Source of the DNA: Filimonas zeae
GTDB taxonomy: Bacteria; Bacteroidota; Bacteroidia; Chitinophagales; Chitinophagaceae
Assembly (NCBI RefSeq): GCF_014641615.1
Contig: NZ_BMIB01000003.1
Coordinates: 558,001 to 622,000, forward strand
DNA length: 64,000 nucleotides
Direction: 5' to 3'
The position numbers and the translations under genes were made by a program. Below the pieces are notes generated by a model. That model had not been told where the DNA came from and ran no database searches. It saw only the letters and a program-made list of their open reading frames with translations. Below are positions 43,301 to 51,435 of this stretch, one piece after another; positions within the stretch are counted from its first letter, which is position 1, and each line of letters opens with the position of its first letter.

Positions 43301-44092
43301 ATCCCCGCTAAACTGCCAAGCTTTTAGGAAAATTACGAACTCGCCAGATTTATGCAGTTGTTCTGCCAGGTAGGCTGATGTGTTTGTTTTACCTGTTCCT
43401 GCGTTGCCGGAGATGATTTTATAGTTAGCTTGTTGATGGAATCGATGTACCCACTTATTCCACTGCTCCAGATCAGACAAGGCTTTGGAATGCAGACTGC
43501 GTAAATCAGATAACAGGAAACGGTTGGTTACAAGCTGCTTGTCGAGAAAAGCAGACCCTCCTAAATCGGCATCACCAATTACCAGATAATCCAGTGGTTT
43601 CAGGGAGGCTTTGTGATTCAGTAAGTCATAGCCTTTCCTGTTCAATTGGGTTGCAGCCAATTGAAGTTGAACTTGTAAGCTGCTACTTGCTTCAAATAAT
43701 GCTGCCGTATTGCTGGTAAATGGATGCTGCTTATTAGTAATCTTTATCCCTTCTCTGTCTATTATGATTAAGAAAGTCTGATATTTTTTGTTGAATGCTT
43801 CTAATGCTTCCTTGGCGCTCTCTATAAGTTTTAAACCAGTTTGTAGGTATCCGGCAAAATTAAGTATATTAAGCAGTTCCTCTCTTTCAAATCTGTTTGT
43901 TTGATATAGCCATGCATTATACTTTGATTGAATTTCTTGATCAAAAGATCTTTTAAAGTGTTCATCAAACCACTTTTTTTTCAGTTTGATCTTCTGCCGT
44001 CTCCTTGTAACTGACACAGTAACCGGTGAATTGGAAATATCCTGTACTTTAACATTGACAATAGACCGGAACCATTTAGTGATGTTACACAT
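40319..44092 (-). CDS. NACHT/STAND-type P-loop ATPase
   Basis: 1257 residues. Residues 1-190 are a helical N-terminal region with no nuclease, TIR or protease motif I can see. The ATPase core has Walker A GNAGTGKT (229-236), Walker B FIIIDALNE (303-311) and a sensor-1 arginine in TLRTSY (about 347), the IDALNE form typical of bacterial NACHT/STAND proteins. About 700 C-terminal residues form a large helical and then mixed region, the usual ligand-sensing half. Architecture and size resemble antiviral STAND (Avs-like) proteins, though the effector is not obvious. It is preceded by 5 bases and a small membrane protein gene, forming an operon. Confidence 0.75.
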   Translation of the reverse strand: MCNITKWFRSIVNVKVQDISNSPVTVSVTRRRQKIKLKKKWFDEHFKRSFDQEIQSKYNAWLYQTNRFEREELLNILNFAGYLQTGLKLIESAKEALEAFNKKYQTFLIIIDREGIKITNKQHPFTSNTAALFEASSSLQVQLQLAATQLNRKGYDLLNHKASLKPLDYLVIGDADLGGSAFLDKQLVTNRFLLSDLRSLHSKALSDLEQWNKWVHRFHQQANYKIISGNAGTGKTNTSAYLAEQLHKSGEFVIFLKAWQFSGDNTVLENVFFRLLEVPPGYTLREFLEKLQTFSKNRKKRCFIIIDALNETTRSTTGFSKIWHYNLQSFINDISQFSNVYFICTLRTSYIKQIWHDEQPYISMLQGFDNEADIKDACLRYFSHYRISPQNFNEADLTPFQVPLFLDLFCRMANGDRLRSHNIMLDASSYASVFKQYVARLVNEVQQKRELATQNPIREGLYNSGQLFWTEPQGLAKLDEFVIAFDKTANIQTHISIAFAMLDGNLIFIRDASGRSQEIVRHTQQEVGGYLLASWLTETYPNANDLINSPLFQKNLLRSSRNPHQLRLDIIKFLVALKPDIITAIDDEDIVHSAWWFLYNGYQSVDGVLPSYLLKHWANLDIMEQILSTSKRYWLDTSNQFNFNYIASMLMRLRAWDLDLTWNLHIYKNADAFYQMVEHSIEIIRNGEASEERIHLWARHVAFISVTNIRKLRELTAVFLLEYGKQYPTKLADLTVEYFNLADSYITQTLTQCIYGVALILQNDTNFINDHLKSIAQRLYMLQFDPDSKNAVFDYIITDSIKHLLDLAIHKKVWEPEATIAGRIREYKTAEPSQWPIANERTREFIDEHSSYSDLPEPIKMDFSIYTIPRLFNNHERQGEGIVQVYTRIIDLGFEHTIQAGSRSVLLEDFYHGSSLDKELGRVDRLGKKYCWRAFFDYAGYLLQNGELSVFGHKDEGLQYSRLSDIDYDISLPKTNYKIRKRLYKENLLAQHSTDKEWYNQVVIDSIQPLIIQNLEADTYVMVNGDISQKLDESYNVRSSLMVDAFFIRKNDNTHYLKAIIKERVFEWTNDMEIRDNLRHVYFGELYWADTMPTARPYDFSIPNGEIEVVQHIVEIEEAMLGIYDFDQVGQIVDQELRYHYNFETLPVVAYFLWESPSDIFPGQSDYFPSVDMGKQLFLKANPLTCQILDADLKACYQSIDLEEEHFDNTFNYMRKDLLDKYMLDNNLALLYRVKQHSYDTDRMHNRKMKYFLYEQQ

Positions 44093-44097
44093 TGTTA

Positions 44098-44373
44098 CTA
44101 TCTGGATTTTATTCTGATTTTCGAATTTTTAATTCGCTCCGTTGTTACATTTCCTTCAGTTCTTGTGTCAATATCTATATCGGAATTGTTGTCAATATCT
44201 CGCGTAATAAAATTGGTAACCTTTTTTTCTGCGAACAGACCAAGGAGTGCTATGATATTAGCAATTATAGATATCATAGGTTCATAGCTTTTCTCATGGA
44301 TGTACCATTGTACAGAAAAGTAAAGTGTCACACAAGACAGAATAATAATCGCAAACTTTAAAAGCTTGTTCAT
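44098..44373 (-). CDS. small two-helix membrane protein upstream of the STAND ATPase
   Basis: 91 residues from the ATG at 44373; the frame is open further upstream but that part lacks coding character. Two hydrophobic helices (about 5-24 and 34-48) are followed by a polar tail of short I-x-I/N-S-x-I steps (DIDNNSDIDIDTRTEGNVTTERIKNSKIRI), which may form a beta or amyloid-like strand stack. Its stop is 5 bases before the STAND gene start, so the pair is co-expressed. A membrane effector triggered by the ATPase is one model; an anchor for it is another. Confidence 0.65.
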   Translation of the reverse strand: MNKLLKFAIIILSCVTLYFSVQWYIHEKSYEPMISIIANIIALLGLFAEKKVTNFITRDIDNNSDIDIDTRTEGNVTTERIKNSKIRIKSR

Positions 44374-44461
44374 GAGGGTAATTTTAGTTTTTATGCCGCA
44401 ATGAATTAAGGTTACTCTGCGCAGCCTGTTAGCAACCGTCACTAGAAAGGTATTTATTTTC

Positions 44462-44684
44462 GGTTAATTGTCTGATATATTTCCATAAATAAATTAATCC
44501 AGATTTAGTTGCATCGAACTCTTCGGAGTTAGGGCTAAACGAATTTCAAAACAAGAATGAAGATTTAAAATAAGATTATTGAACCTCCGATTTTACCGCT
44601 TTTTAACAAAGGTTGGCTGGAAGTAGAGGAGAGTTGATAACAAGATTTGCGATTATTTATACGAAATAAGAATCCATATAAATG
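44462..44684. other. short gap between membrane protein gene and tRNA-Ser
   Basis: No gene. It holds a perfect C(TTCG)G tetraloop hairpin, AACTC-TTCG-GAGTT at 44517-44530, and presumably the promoter of the STAND operon, for which no TAnnTTTG match was found. Confidence 0.4.
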
Positions 44685-44721
44685 AAAAAGGCAAATATTC
44701 AAATAATGAATATTCGCCCTT
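44685..44721 (-). terminator. terminator of tRNA-Ser
   Basis: On the minus strand AAGGGCGAATATTCA pairs, with few mismatches, with a complement ending GCCTTTTT after a five-base loop. It begins 5 bases after the tRNA discriminator base. Confidence 0.8.
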
Positions 44722-44725
44722 AGAG

Positions 44726-44810
44726 CGGAGAGAGAGGGATTCGAACCCCCGGACCTGTAACAGTCAACGGTTTTCAAGACCGCCGCATTCGACCGCTCTG
44801 CCATCTCTCC
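44726..44810 (-). tRNA. tRNA-Ser (anticodon TGA)
   Basis: 85 bases. Acceptor 5' GGAGAGA pairs with TCTCTCC at the 3' end with G as discriminator. The anticodon loop CTTGAAA gives anticodon TGA. The T-arm is GGGGGTTCGAATCCCTC, and the long variable arm (GACTGTTACAGGTC region) marks the class II tRNA expected for serine. CCA is not encoded. The STAND/Abi-type island lies on its 3' side, a common integration position. Confidence 0.93.
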
Positions 44811-44934
44811 GGGTGCAAAATAAGGGCAACGGATTTGAACCGCCAAATTTTTTACAATTTATCTCTATAATTTTCAATTGGTTAGGGTGGCTGGTGTTGC
44901 ACCTTTGCTGTATTTTACAGTAGAAATGCGAACT

Positions 44935-45873
44935 ATGAAAATATTACTGCTCTCCTCCATACTGCTGCTGATTGTGTTTTTAGTTTGCCAGGCGTATACG
45001 GCTTTTGATATCAGAACAGTTTTTAAACCGGTAGATACTACCGGCTACCGGCAGCTGAGTGATTCTTTTACCACAGAGCGCCATCTGGTTAAAAAACTGG
45101 TACCGGAAGTATATACCGAAGTGCTGTATAGTGCGGCAGGCAATTATTTTCTGGTAAGGCATCCCGAAGGGGTTATTAAACTGAATGCAGCTGGTAATGA
45201 GCTGTACCGGCTGGATACTATGGTAGGCCGCAATATAGCTATGGGTACACAGTACGCGGCAGATAGTACCGGTGTGTATGATTTTGCAGCACCATCGCCT
45301 GTTAAAGAAGCTTTTACTGGCGTGCTGGACCTTACCGCTGCCGGAACGGACTGGAAACAGGAGTTTGGCGCGCGCTACGAGCAGGCTGAGGCGGTTATTT
45401 ATGGTCGTGAGTATACAGATGAGCGTTACCCGGTTTTTATAAAAGAGAACGGGAAGTGGACGGTGGTATATATACCCACCAATGCTTTTATGGATGATAG
45501 AATGGAGGGCGTGGAGCATCAACTGAATACCTTTCCTATAAAACACCCACCTATGTATGCGTTGCAGGATACCGGTATTACGGTGGTGCGGGTGAAGAAG
45601 GAGTATGTGTATGCTACGGCTGCTTACATGCCGCTGCTGCCTACGGAATTTATGACAACGATGTTGTACCGGATTGCGCCCAATGGTGAGGAGATGGCTT
45701 TACGGGCTAACGGAAAACAGAAAACGGGTTTTAACGGTGAGCGTACCAGCTTTTTGCACTGGCTACAGGTACCGGAAGCGTATCATAATAAGGTTACAGC
45801 CAGTTTTCTGTTGTATGATTTTAATGTGCTGAATAACGAGCCGAACGGTGTGTATGTGATAAAGCCAAAGTAA
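44935..45873 (+). CDS. hypothetical membrane-anchored protein
   Basis: 312 residues from the ATG at 44935 (an ATG at 44926 adds three residues). One N-terminal hydrophobic helix (KILLLSSILLLIVFLVCQAY) without a clear cleavage site anchors a large extracytoplasmic part. That part has repeated short strands of a beta-propeller or surface-domain style (YFLVRHPEGVIKLNAAGNELYRLDTM, DFNVLNNEPNGVYVIKPK) but no named family. It stands alone after the tRNA-Ser. Function unknown. Confidence 0.7.
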   Translation: MKILLLSSILLLIVFLVCQAYTAFDIRTVFKPVDTTGYRQLSDSFTTERHLVKKLVPEVYTEVLYSAAGNYFLVRHPEGVIKLNAAGNELYRLDTMVGRNIAMGTQYAADSTGVYDFAAPSPVKEAFTGVLDLTAAGTDWKQEFGARYEQAEAVIYGREYTDERYPVFIKENGKWTVVYIPTNAFMDDRMEGVEHQLNTFPIKHPPMYALQDTGITVVRVKKEYVYATAAYMPLLPTEFMTTMLYRIAPNGEEMALRANGKQKTGFNGERTSFLHWLQVPEAYHNKVTASFLLYDFNVLNNEPNGVYVIKPK

Positions 45874-45882
45874 ACGGAAATA

Positions 45883-45918
45883 AAAAACTGCTGCCGGCGT
45901 GTTACCCATGCCGGCAGC
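45883..45918 (-). terminator. terminator of the DUF1569-like gene
   Basis: Arms GCTGCCGGC (45890-45898) and GCCGGCAGC (45910-45918), 11-base loop; on the minus strand it is followed by a TTTTTT run. It lies 10 bases after the gene end. Confidence 0.8.
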
Positions 45919-45928
45919 GGTAGAAAAG

Positions 45929-46387
45929 CTATACACCAAACTGACGCAGGTGGTGATCCAGATGTTTGTATAACATATTATTCCATTCTTCCTGCGTAAG
46001 CGGGCCGAAGGAATGTGATTCGCGGTTGTGGAAATGTGCGCCGCCCAGCTGCTGGGTTTGTTGCAGGTACTGGATAAGGCGTATTTTTTCTTTTGCAAAA
46101 TCTTTGATATTGCTTACCAGAAACTGAGGGGCCGTACGCAGGTTGCGCGCATAAGGCACATCGTTGGTAACTGACTTTTTTACAAACTTCCGCAGCACAA
46201 ACTTCATTACAAAGCTGGGTTTGGGGTGCTTGTTTTCATAAATCATTTCGTAGGCCACGCTGCAATGGGCCAGCATTTGCGAGGCATTCATTTTACCCCA
46301 CTGCGGTTGCTTTTCGGGGGTAAGCAGGTTTATGCGCTGTATCACACTATCGGTTACTTCTTTGGTAAATATATCCGGGAATGCCAT
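45929..46387 (-). CDS. DUF1569/DinB-like small protein
   Basis: 152 residues. PEKQPQWGKMNASQMLAHCSVAYEMI and the C-terminal EEWNNMLYKHLDHHLRQFGV are the two helices of a DUF1569/DinB-like four-helix bundle; His residues (AHCSV; HLDHHLRQF) are in positions that bind a metal in that superfamily. Such proteins may be thiol-dependent transferases; the substrate here is unknown. It is monocistronic with its own terminator. Confidence 0.8.
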   Translation of the reverse strand: MAFPDIFTKEVTDSVIQRINLLTPEKQPQWGKMNASQMLAHCSVAYEMIYENKHPKPSFVMKFVLRKFVKKSVTNDVPYARNLRTAPQFLVSNIKDFAKEKIRLIQYLQQTQQLGGAHFHNRESHSFGPLTQEEWNNMLYKHLDHHLRQFGV

Positions 46388-46445
46388 GGATGAATTATTT
46401 ACTGCAAAGAGAAGTTATTCGGCGCATTTAATAAAACGAAAATGA

Positions 46446-47249
46446 CTATACCAGCGAAGGGGCTACCCCGTATTGCTTTTTGAAAGCATAGGAAAAGTGC
46501 GAAAGATCTTCAAACCCCAGATCGAGATAGATGTCTGATACGGCTCTTCTTTTTTCTTTAATCAGGTAATAGGCTTCCTGCAACCGCTTCTGCAGCAGCC
46601 AGCGGCTGGGCGTGGTGTTGAATGTTTTTTCAAAGTCGCGCTTAAACGTACTCAGGCTGCGGCCGGTAAGGTAGGCAAAGCGTTTCAGCTCTACATTAAA
46701 GTGATAGTTGCGGTTCATAAACCCTTCCAGATCTATTTTGCCGGGTTCAGAAAAATCGAACAACACCTGTTTCAGCTGCGGTGCTACCTGTAATAGCAAC
46801 AACAGTGCCTCCCGCTGTTTTACTTTCAGCAGGGCTTCGCTGGCAGGGTTGGCAAATAGCTGCTCGTAGGCTTTCAGCGATTCCATAAAAGCTTTTAACG
46901 GGCTGCTGCCAGATAGGGCCAGATAAGCGGTGGGGGCGGTTGCTTTCTGCGGGGCATATTGCTGCTCTATACTGAATGCGCGTAAGGTTTCCTGATCAAG
47001 CAGGATAGAGAGGGAGCGGAAATCGCCATTGGGTGCGGGTGTTTTTACAAACTTAACCAGCTGGTTGCGGGTGCAGAAATACAGATCGCCTTCTGCAAAC
47101 TCTGTGGTATGCGCACCATCGTTGAGGGTAAAAGAGCCCGACAGTATCATACCAAAGGAGTGTTCGGGTACAAACTGTTCGCCTTCCCGGCTGCGGGAAT
47201 AATAACAGTGGTGTTGAATGGGTAACCGTTGTGTGGGTGGCTGCGTCAT
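46446..47249 (-). CDS. AraC-family transcriptional regulator
   Basis: 267 residues. Residues about 1-140 form a cupin-like effector domain (EQFVPEHSFGMILSGSFTLNDGAHTTEFAEGDLYF). The C-terminal double HTH starts at FMNRNYHFNVELKRFAYLTGRSLSTFKRDFEKTFNTTPSRWLLQKRLQEAYYLI and includes SDIYLDLGFEDLSHFSYAFKKQYGVAPS. It lies downstream of the aldehyde dehydrogenase gene on the same strand, with a hairpin in between, and may regulate it. Confidence 0.9.
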   Translation of the reverse strand: MTQPPTQRLPIQHHCYYSRSREGEQFVPEHSFGMILSGSFTLNDGAHTTEFAEGDLYFCTRNQLVKFVKTPAPNGDFRSLSILLDQETLRAFSIEQQYAPQKATAPTAYLALSGSSPLKAFMESLKAYEQLFANPASEALLKVKQREALLLLLQVAPQLKQVLFDFSEPGKIDLEGFMNRNYHFNVELKRFAYLTGRSLSTFKRDFEKTFNTTPSRWLLQKRLQEAYYLIKEKRRAVSDIYLDLGFEDLSHFSYAFKKQYGVAPSLV

Positions 47250-47284
47250 GTATAGTTGGTTCCGTATTTAAAAGTAAAGCAAAA

Positions 47285-47306
47285 GCCGCAGCTGTAAAAC
47301 TGCGGC
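47285..47306 (-). terminator. hairpin after the aldehyde dehydrogenase gene
   Basis: Arms GCCGCAG (47285-47291) and CTGCGGC (47300-47306) with an 8-base loop and a short T-run on the minus strand. Confidence 0.6.
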
Positions 47307-47322
47307 GGAAGGTGCTGTGTGG

Positions 47323-48735
47323 TTACAGAATGGTTTTAGGTTCCAGATACGCTTCCAGCCCATATACACCATACTCGCGGCCTATACCAGATTGCTTAAA
47401 GCCTCCGAAGGGGGCCATGGGGTCGTGACTGAAATCGTTAATGGCTACACGGCCGGCGTTGATGCGTGTGGCCATTTTGCGGGCCCGTTCTGTACTGGCA
47501 GAACTAATGTAGGCATGCAAACCATAATCGGTATCGTTGGCTATTTCAATAGCTTCCTCATCGGTACGGTAGGTGATGATTGACAGTACAGGACCGAATA
47601 TTTCCTCCCGTGCTATGCGCATATCATTGGTTACACCGGCAAACACCGTAGGTTTTACAAAGTTGCCTGCTTCCAGCCCTTCGGGGTGGCCGGCGCCGCC
47701 CGCCAGTAATTCGGCACCTGCTTCTATACCCAGCTGTATGTATTGCTGCACACGATCGTATTGTTTGCGGCTTACCATGGGGCCTACCAGCGTATCGGCA
47801 TCGGAGGGGTTGCCTACTTTCACATGGTTTACTGCTTCTTTTACCAGGGCTTTTACTTCTTCCAGCCTGCTTTCGGGCACCAGCAGGCGCGAACCGGCAA
47901 TACAGGCCTGGCCGTTGTTCATGTAAGCTACCTGTATGGCTTTGGGTATGGCTTTGCTGAAATCAGCATCGTCCAGCAGAATATTGGGCGATTTGCCGCC
48001 CAGCTCCAGCGTAACACGCTTCATGGTTTCGGTGGCTTCGCGTGCAATGCTTTTGCCTACCATGGTAGAGCCGGTAAAGGAAATTTTGGCTACGTCTTTA
48101 CTGCGGCTTATTTCGGCACCTACCACATGGCCCAGGCCGTTTACCATATTATATACACCGGCGGGTAAACCGGCTTCGTGTATAGCTTCGGTAAGTAATT
48201 GTGTTTGGCGGGCGCTCATTTCGCTGGGTTTTACTACGGTGGTGCAACCGGCGGCAATAGCGGTGGCCAGTTTGCTGGCTACAAAACTGTTGCTGGCATT
48301 CCAGGGGGTAATAATACCTGCTACGCCCAGGGCTTCCAGGCGCACGGTGGAGCGGCCGGTGGCCCTTTCAAAGGGGAAGGCTTCCAGTACTTCTATGGTA
48401 TGCAGAAAGGATTGCAGGGTAAAGCCAAAGCTCATGGTGGCGAAGGCGCGGGTGCCGCCATATTCGTCAATCATGGTTTGTATCATTTCCTCTTTTCTGC
48501 GGGCAACGGCATGGTGCAGTTGTTGCAGGTAGGTGATGCGCTGCTGTTTGGTGGTTTGGGAAAAAGCGGGAAAGGCGGCTTTGGCAGCACCTATTGCCTG
48601 CTGTGCGTCTGTAGCATCGCCCAGCACTACCTGGCCGCTTACCTGGTTGGTGGTGGGGTTAATTAAATCAAATACCTCTGTGCCGTGTGGCGTTACAAAT
48701 GCGCCGTTGATGTAAATCTTGTCTATCGTTTTCAT
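47323..48735 (-). CDS. NAD(P)-dependent aldehyde dehydrogenase
   Basis: 470 residues from the ATG at 48735 (KTIDKIYINGAFV is the usual family start; the open frame upstream is untranslated-like). Landmarks are complete: ITPWNASNSF, KPSEMSARQ, FTGSTMVGKSI, catalytic Glu in LELGGKSPNIL, catalytic Cys in NNGQACIAGSRLLVP and C-terminal GGFKQSGIGREYG. It oxidises aldehydes to acids, with the substrate class undefined. An AraC regulator follows on the same strand. Confidence 0.93.
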   Translation of the reverse strand: MKTIDKIYINGAFVTPHGTEVFDLINPTTNQVSGQVVLGDATDAQQAIGAAKAAFPAFSQTTKQQRITYLQQLHHAVARRKEEMIQTMIDEYGGTRAFATMSFGFTLQSFLHTIEVLEAFPFERATGRSTVRLEALGVAGIITPWNASNSFVASKLATAIAAGCTTVVKPSEMSARQTQLLTEAIHEAGLPAGVYNMVNGLGHVVGAEISRSKDVAKISFTGSTMVGKSIAREATETMKRVTLELGGKSPNILLDDADFSKAIPKAIQVAYMNNGQACIAGSRLLVPESRLEEVKALVKEAVNHVKVGNPSDADTLVGPMVSRKQYDRVQQYIQLGIEAGAELLAGGAGHPEGLEAGNFVKPTVFAGVTNDMRIAREEIFGPVLSIITYRTDEEAIEIANDTDYGLHAYISSASTERARKMATRINAGRVAINDFSHDPMAPFGGFKQSGIGREYGVYGLEAYLEPKTIL

Positions 48736-48885
48736 ACAACCTGTTTTTATGGTTTTGTAATTGTTTGCTGGTACAAAGCTCGTTACAATACCGGCGGGCA
48801 GGTTTGTTGCAAAGTTCAAGTTTGGTTTGCTGTAAAGTTCAGGGGCAGGGGAGTGGTAAAGGACGGGGGGATGCGGGTGGGAAGA

Positions 48886-48912
48886 AATAAAAGAGGCGGC
48901 TTTGCAGCCGCC
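48886..48912 (-). terminator. terminator of the SRPBCC gene
   Basis: Arms GGCGGCT (48895-48901) and AGCCGCC (48906-48912) with a 4-base loop, followed by CTCTTTTATTT on the minus strand, 7 bases past the gene end. Confidence 0.75.
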
Positions 48913-48919
48913 CCGGTAG

Positions 48920-49339
48920 TTATAAGCTTTCGGTGTAGTTTTTAAAGTTATCCAGTATAGCCTGCCAGCCGCCCCGTTGCATTTCTATGGGGTTGGTGCT
49001 TTCGGCTTCAAAGGCTTCTGTTACCAGGGTGCTATCGCCCTGGGCTGTGAAGTCAACCGTCCACTTACGGCCATCACCCATGGTAATGCTTACGTGTTCA
49101 TGTGTTTTTACCACATCGTAAGTACCAGAGAAGTCGAAACCAAAGCTGCCGTCTTTTGCTTCCATACGGGAGGTAAAGGTGCCGCCGGTGCGCAGGTTAA
49201 CCGTAGCAGTGGGTGTATGCCAGTCATCAGAGGCAGCGTTCCATTGGGTAATATGTTCGGGTGTAAACCATACATCCCATACTTTTTCAACCGGTGCATT
49301 TACCAGGGCGCTTACGGTAATGGTAACAGGTGTGCTCAT
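48920..49339 (-). CDS. SRPBCC/AHSA1-like domain protein
   Basis: 139 residues. ITVSALVNAPVEKVWDVWFTPEHITQWNAASDDWHTP is the start of the helix-grip (START/Bet v 1-like) fold, with VDFTAQGDSTLVTEAFEAES and a C-terminal helix (QAILDNFKNYTESL). Such AHSA1-type proteins bind hydrophobic ligands or act as cochaperone-like proteins. It is monocistronic, divergent from the ABC exporter gene. Confidence 0.88.
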   Translation of the reverse strand: MSTPVTITVSALVNAPVEKVWDVWFTPEHITQWNAASDDWHTPTATVNLRTGGTFTSRMEAKDGSFGFDFSGTYDVVKTHEHVSITMGDGRKWTVDFTAQGDSTLVTEAFEAESTNPIEMQRGGWQAILDNFKNYTESL

Positions 49340-49401
49340 ATATCTTGTTTTATTTGTTATTGTGTATTACAATGCAAACATAGCAAGGCTTACAGCATGG
49401 T

Positions 49402-51312
49402 ATGGTGGGTGAAAAGGACAAATGCAGGTATAATCAGGACCAGGCATGGGCAGATAGTATTAATTTTGTACAAATTGTACTGGCATTGAAGCATCTGAAG
49501 GCAGTAAATAAATACTTCTGGAAATATCGCTACCGTTTTATAGCAGGGATTTTTTTTGTTATCCTCTCCAACTACTTTCAGGTACTGGCACCTGAAATTA
49601 CCGGCTATGTGGTAAACAAGCTGCAGGAAATGCTGCCCGGCGCCAAACCGGTAGCGCACAGTGTGCGCGAGCATGATGGGCTGGTAAACTGGTTTATTGG
49701 CTGGGTAAACACCATGAACTTTGGCAAGCTGGTGGTGGTTTGCAGCGTTACCATTCTGCTGCTGGCGCTGGCGCGTGGCGTATTGATGTTTTTTATGCGG
49801 CAGACTATTATAGTAATGAGCCGGCATATAGAGTACGATCAGAAGAATGAAGTATACAGCCATTACCAGAAACTGGATGCAGGGTTTTATAAAACGCATA
49901 ACACGGGCGATCTTATGAACCGTATGACGGAAGATGTGAGCCGGGTGCGCATGTATACCGGGCCGGCTATTATGTACCTGATTAACCTGGTATCGCTGAT
50001 ATCGCTTTGCGTGGTAAACATGTTCAGGAAAGATGTTCATTTATCGCTGATTGTACTGGCGCCTTTGCCCATACTGGCGGTTACTATATATATAGTAAAC
50101 ACGGTTATTCATAAAAAGAGCGAAAAGGTGCAGGGGCTGCTGAGCGATTTAACTACCAATGCACAGGAATCATACTCAGGTATACGCGTTATTAAATCTT
50201 TTGTGCAGGAGAAAGCTATGCTGGGCTTTTTTAGCGCCAACAGCGAAGCCTACCGGAAAAATGCGGTAAGCCTGGCTAAGGTGGAGGCGGTATATTTTCC
50301 CAGCATGACGCTGATGATTGGGCTGAGCACGTTAATTACGGTGCTGGTGGGCGGCCAGATGGCTTTGCGCGATCCGGAACGGAACATTGGTTTGATTGTA
50401 GAGTTTGTGATGTATATAAACATGCTTACTTTTCCGGTAAGTGCCATAGGTTCTGTGGCCAGCATGATGCAGCGGGCCGCGGCCTCGCAAAAGCGCCTGA
50501 ACGAGTTTTTGCAAACGGAGCCGGTGATACAGGATGCACCTGCCGCCACTGCCACCCCTTTAAAGGGGGATATTGTTTTTAACAATGTATCTTTTACCTA
50601 TACCAATACAGGTATTAAAGCGTTACGCCATTTTAACCTGGAAGTAAAAGAAGGGCAGAAAGTATTGCTGCTGGGTAAAACCGGCAGTGGTAAAACTACC
50701 GTGGCGCAACTGCTGCTGCGTTTTTATGATGCAGATGAAGGCAGTATTACCGTAGGCGGTGTGCCACTGCAAAAAATGAAGGTGCAGCAGTTGCGTGAGC
50801 AGATAAGTTATGTGCCACAGGACGTTTTTTTGTTTAGCGATACCATTGGCAACAATATTGGTTTTGGGCTGCAGGAAGCCGCTTCGCAGGAATTACTGGA
50901 GCAAAGTGCCCGTTACGCCAGCGTGGACAATGAAATTAAACGGCTGGAAAAGGGATATGAAACCATGGTTGGGGAGCGGGGTGTTACCTTAAGTGGGGGG
51001 CAAAAACAACGGGTATCTATTGCCCGGGCACTGGTTAAAGATTCGCCGGTGCTGGTGTTTGATGATTGCCTGAGCGCCGTGGATGCGCGTACCGAAAATG
51101 AGATTATCAATAACTTATATCGTTTTTTACATCAAAAAACGGCTATTCTGATTACGCACCGCATTTTTACAGCCCTTAATTTTGACCAGGTAATTGTACT
51201 GGAAGAAGGTACAATTATAGAAAAGGGAACACATGAGGAATTATTATTATTAAACGGATATTACGCAGAGTTGTACCGATTACAGGTGAGTAACGAGAGG
51301 GGAGAAGCGTAA
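49402..51312 (+). CDS. ABC transporter, fused permease and ATPase (exporter type)
   Basis: Up to 636 residues. About 350 N-terminal residues form six membrane helices (ABC_membrane). The ATPase follows with Walker A LLGKTGSGKTTVAQL, Q-loop SYVPQDVFLF, signature LSGGQKQRV and Walker B VLVFDDCLSAVD. It is a half-transporter, so it works as a homodimer or with another half; substrate unknown. The start is uncertain: a perfect -7 box (TAATTTTG, 49461-49468) lies inside the frame, and translation from the TTG at 49486 (…ALKHLKAVNKYF) would match typical family starts. Confidence 0.92.
   Translation: MVGEKDKCRYNQDQAWADSINFVQIVLALKHLKAVNKYFWKYRYRFIAGIFFVILSNYFQVLAPEITGYVVNKLQEMLPGAKPVAHSVREHDGLVNWFIGWVNTMNFGKLVVVCSVTILLLALARGVLMFFMRQTIIVMSRHIEYDQKNEVYSHYQKLDAGFYKTHNTGDLMNRMTEDVSRVRMYTGPAIMYLINLVSLISLCVVNMFRKDVHLSLIVLAPLPILAVTIYIVNTVIHKKSEKVQGLLSDLTTNAQESYSGIRVIKSFVQEKAMLGFFSANSEAYRKNAVSLAKVEAVYFPSMTLMIGLSTLITVLVGGQMALRDPERNIGLIVEFVMYINMLTFPVSAIGSVASMMQRAAASQKRLNEFLQTEPVIQDAPAATATPLKGDIVFNNVSFTYTNTGIKALRHFNLEVKEGQKVLLLGKTGSGKTTVAQLLLRFYDADEGSITVGGVPLQKMKVQQLREQISYVPQDVFLFSDTIGNNIGFGLQEAASQELLEQSARYASVDNEIKRLEKGYETMVGERGVTLSGGQKQRVSIARALVKDSPVLVFDDCLSAVDARTENEIINNLYRFLHQKTAILITHRIFTALNFDQVIVLEEGTIIEKGTHEELLLLNGYYAELYRLQVSNERGEA
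49461..49468 (+). promoter_or_regulatory. -7 box (TAATTTTG) inside the ABC transporter frame
   Basis: An exact TAnnTTTG match that would start a transcript near 49475, 11 bases before an in-frame TTG (49486). It supports the shorter start of the transporter. Confidence 0.45.
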
Positions 51313-51363
51313 ACGCTGCATGATGAGTTAAATAAAGAAGTTTACAAGTTTATGTTGCAAAAT

Positions 51364-51393
51364 TTTGGCAATTTGAAAACAATCCTATATTTG
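51364..51393 (+). promoter_or_regulatory. promoter of the DUF3276 gene
   Basis: -33 box TTTG (51364-51367) and -7 box TATATTTG (51386-51393), 18 bases apart, close to the Bacteroidota consensus. The transcript would start near 51400, leaving a leader of about 36 bases before the GTG at 51436. Confidence 0.65.
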
Positions 51394-51435
51394 TATTAAC
51401 TTAAAAATGGATTGTTAACCAAAACCTTTTTCACT

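Noticed and set aside
47573..48666. long plus-strand frames inside the aldehyde dehydrogenase gene
   Set aside because: Antisense shadows of a highly conserved enzyme gene.
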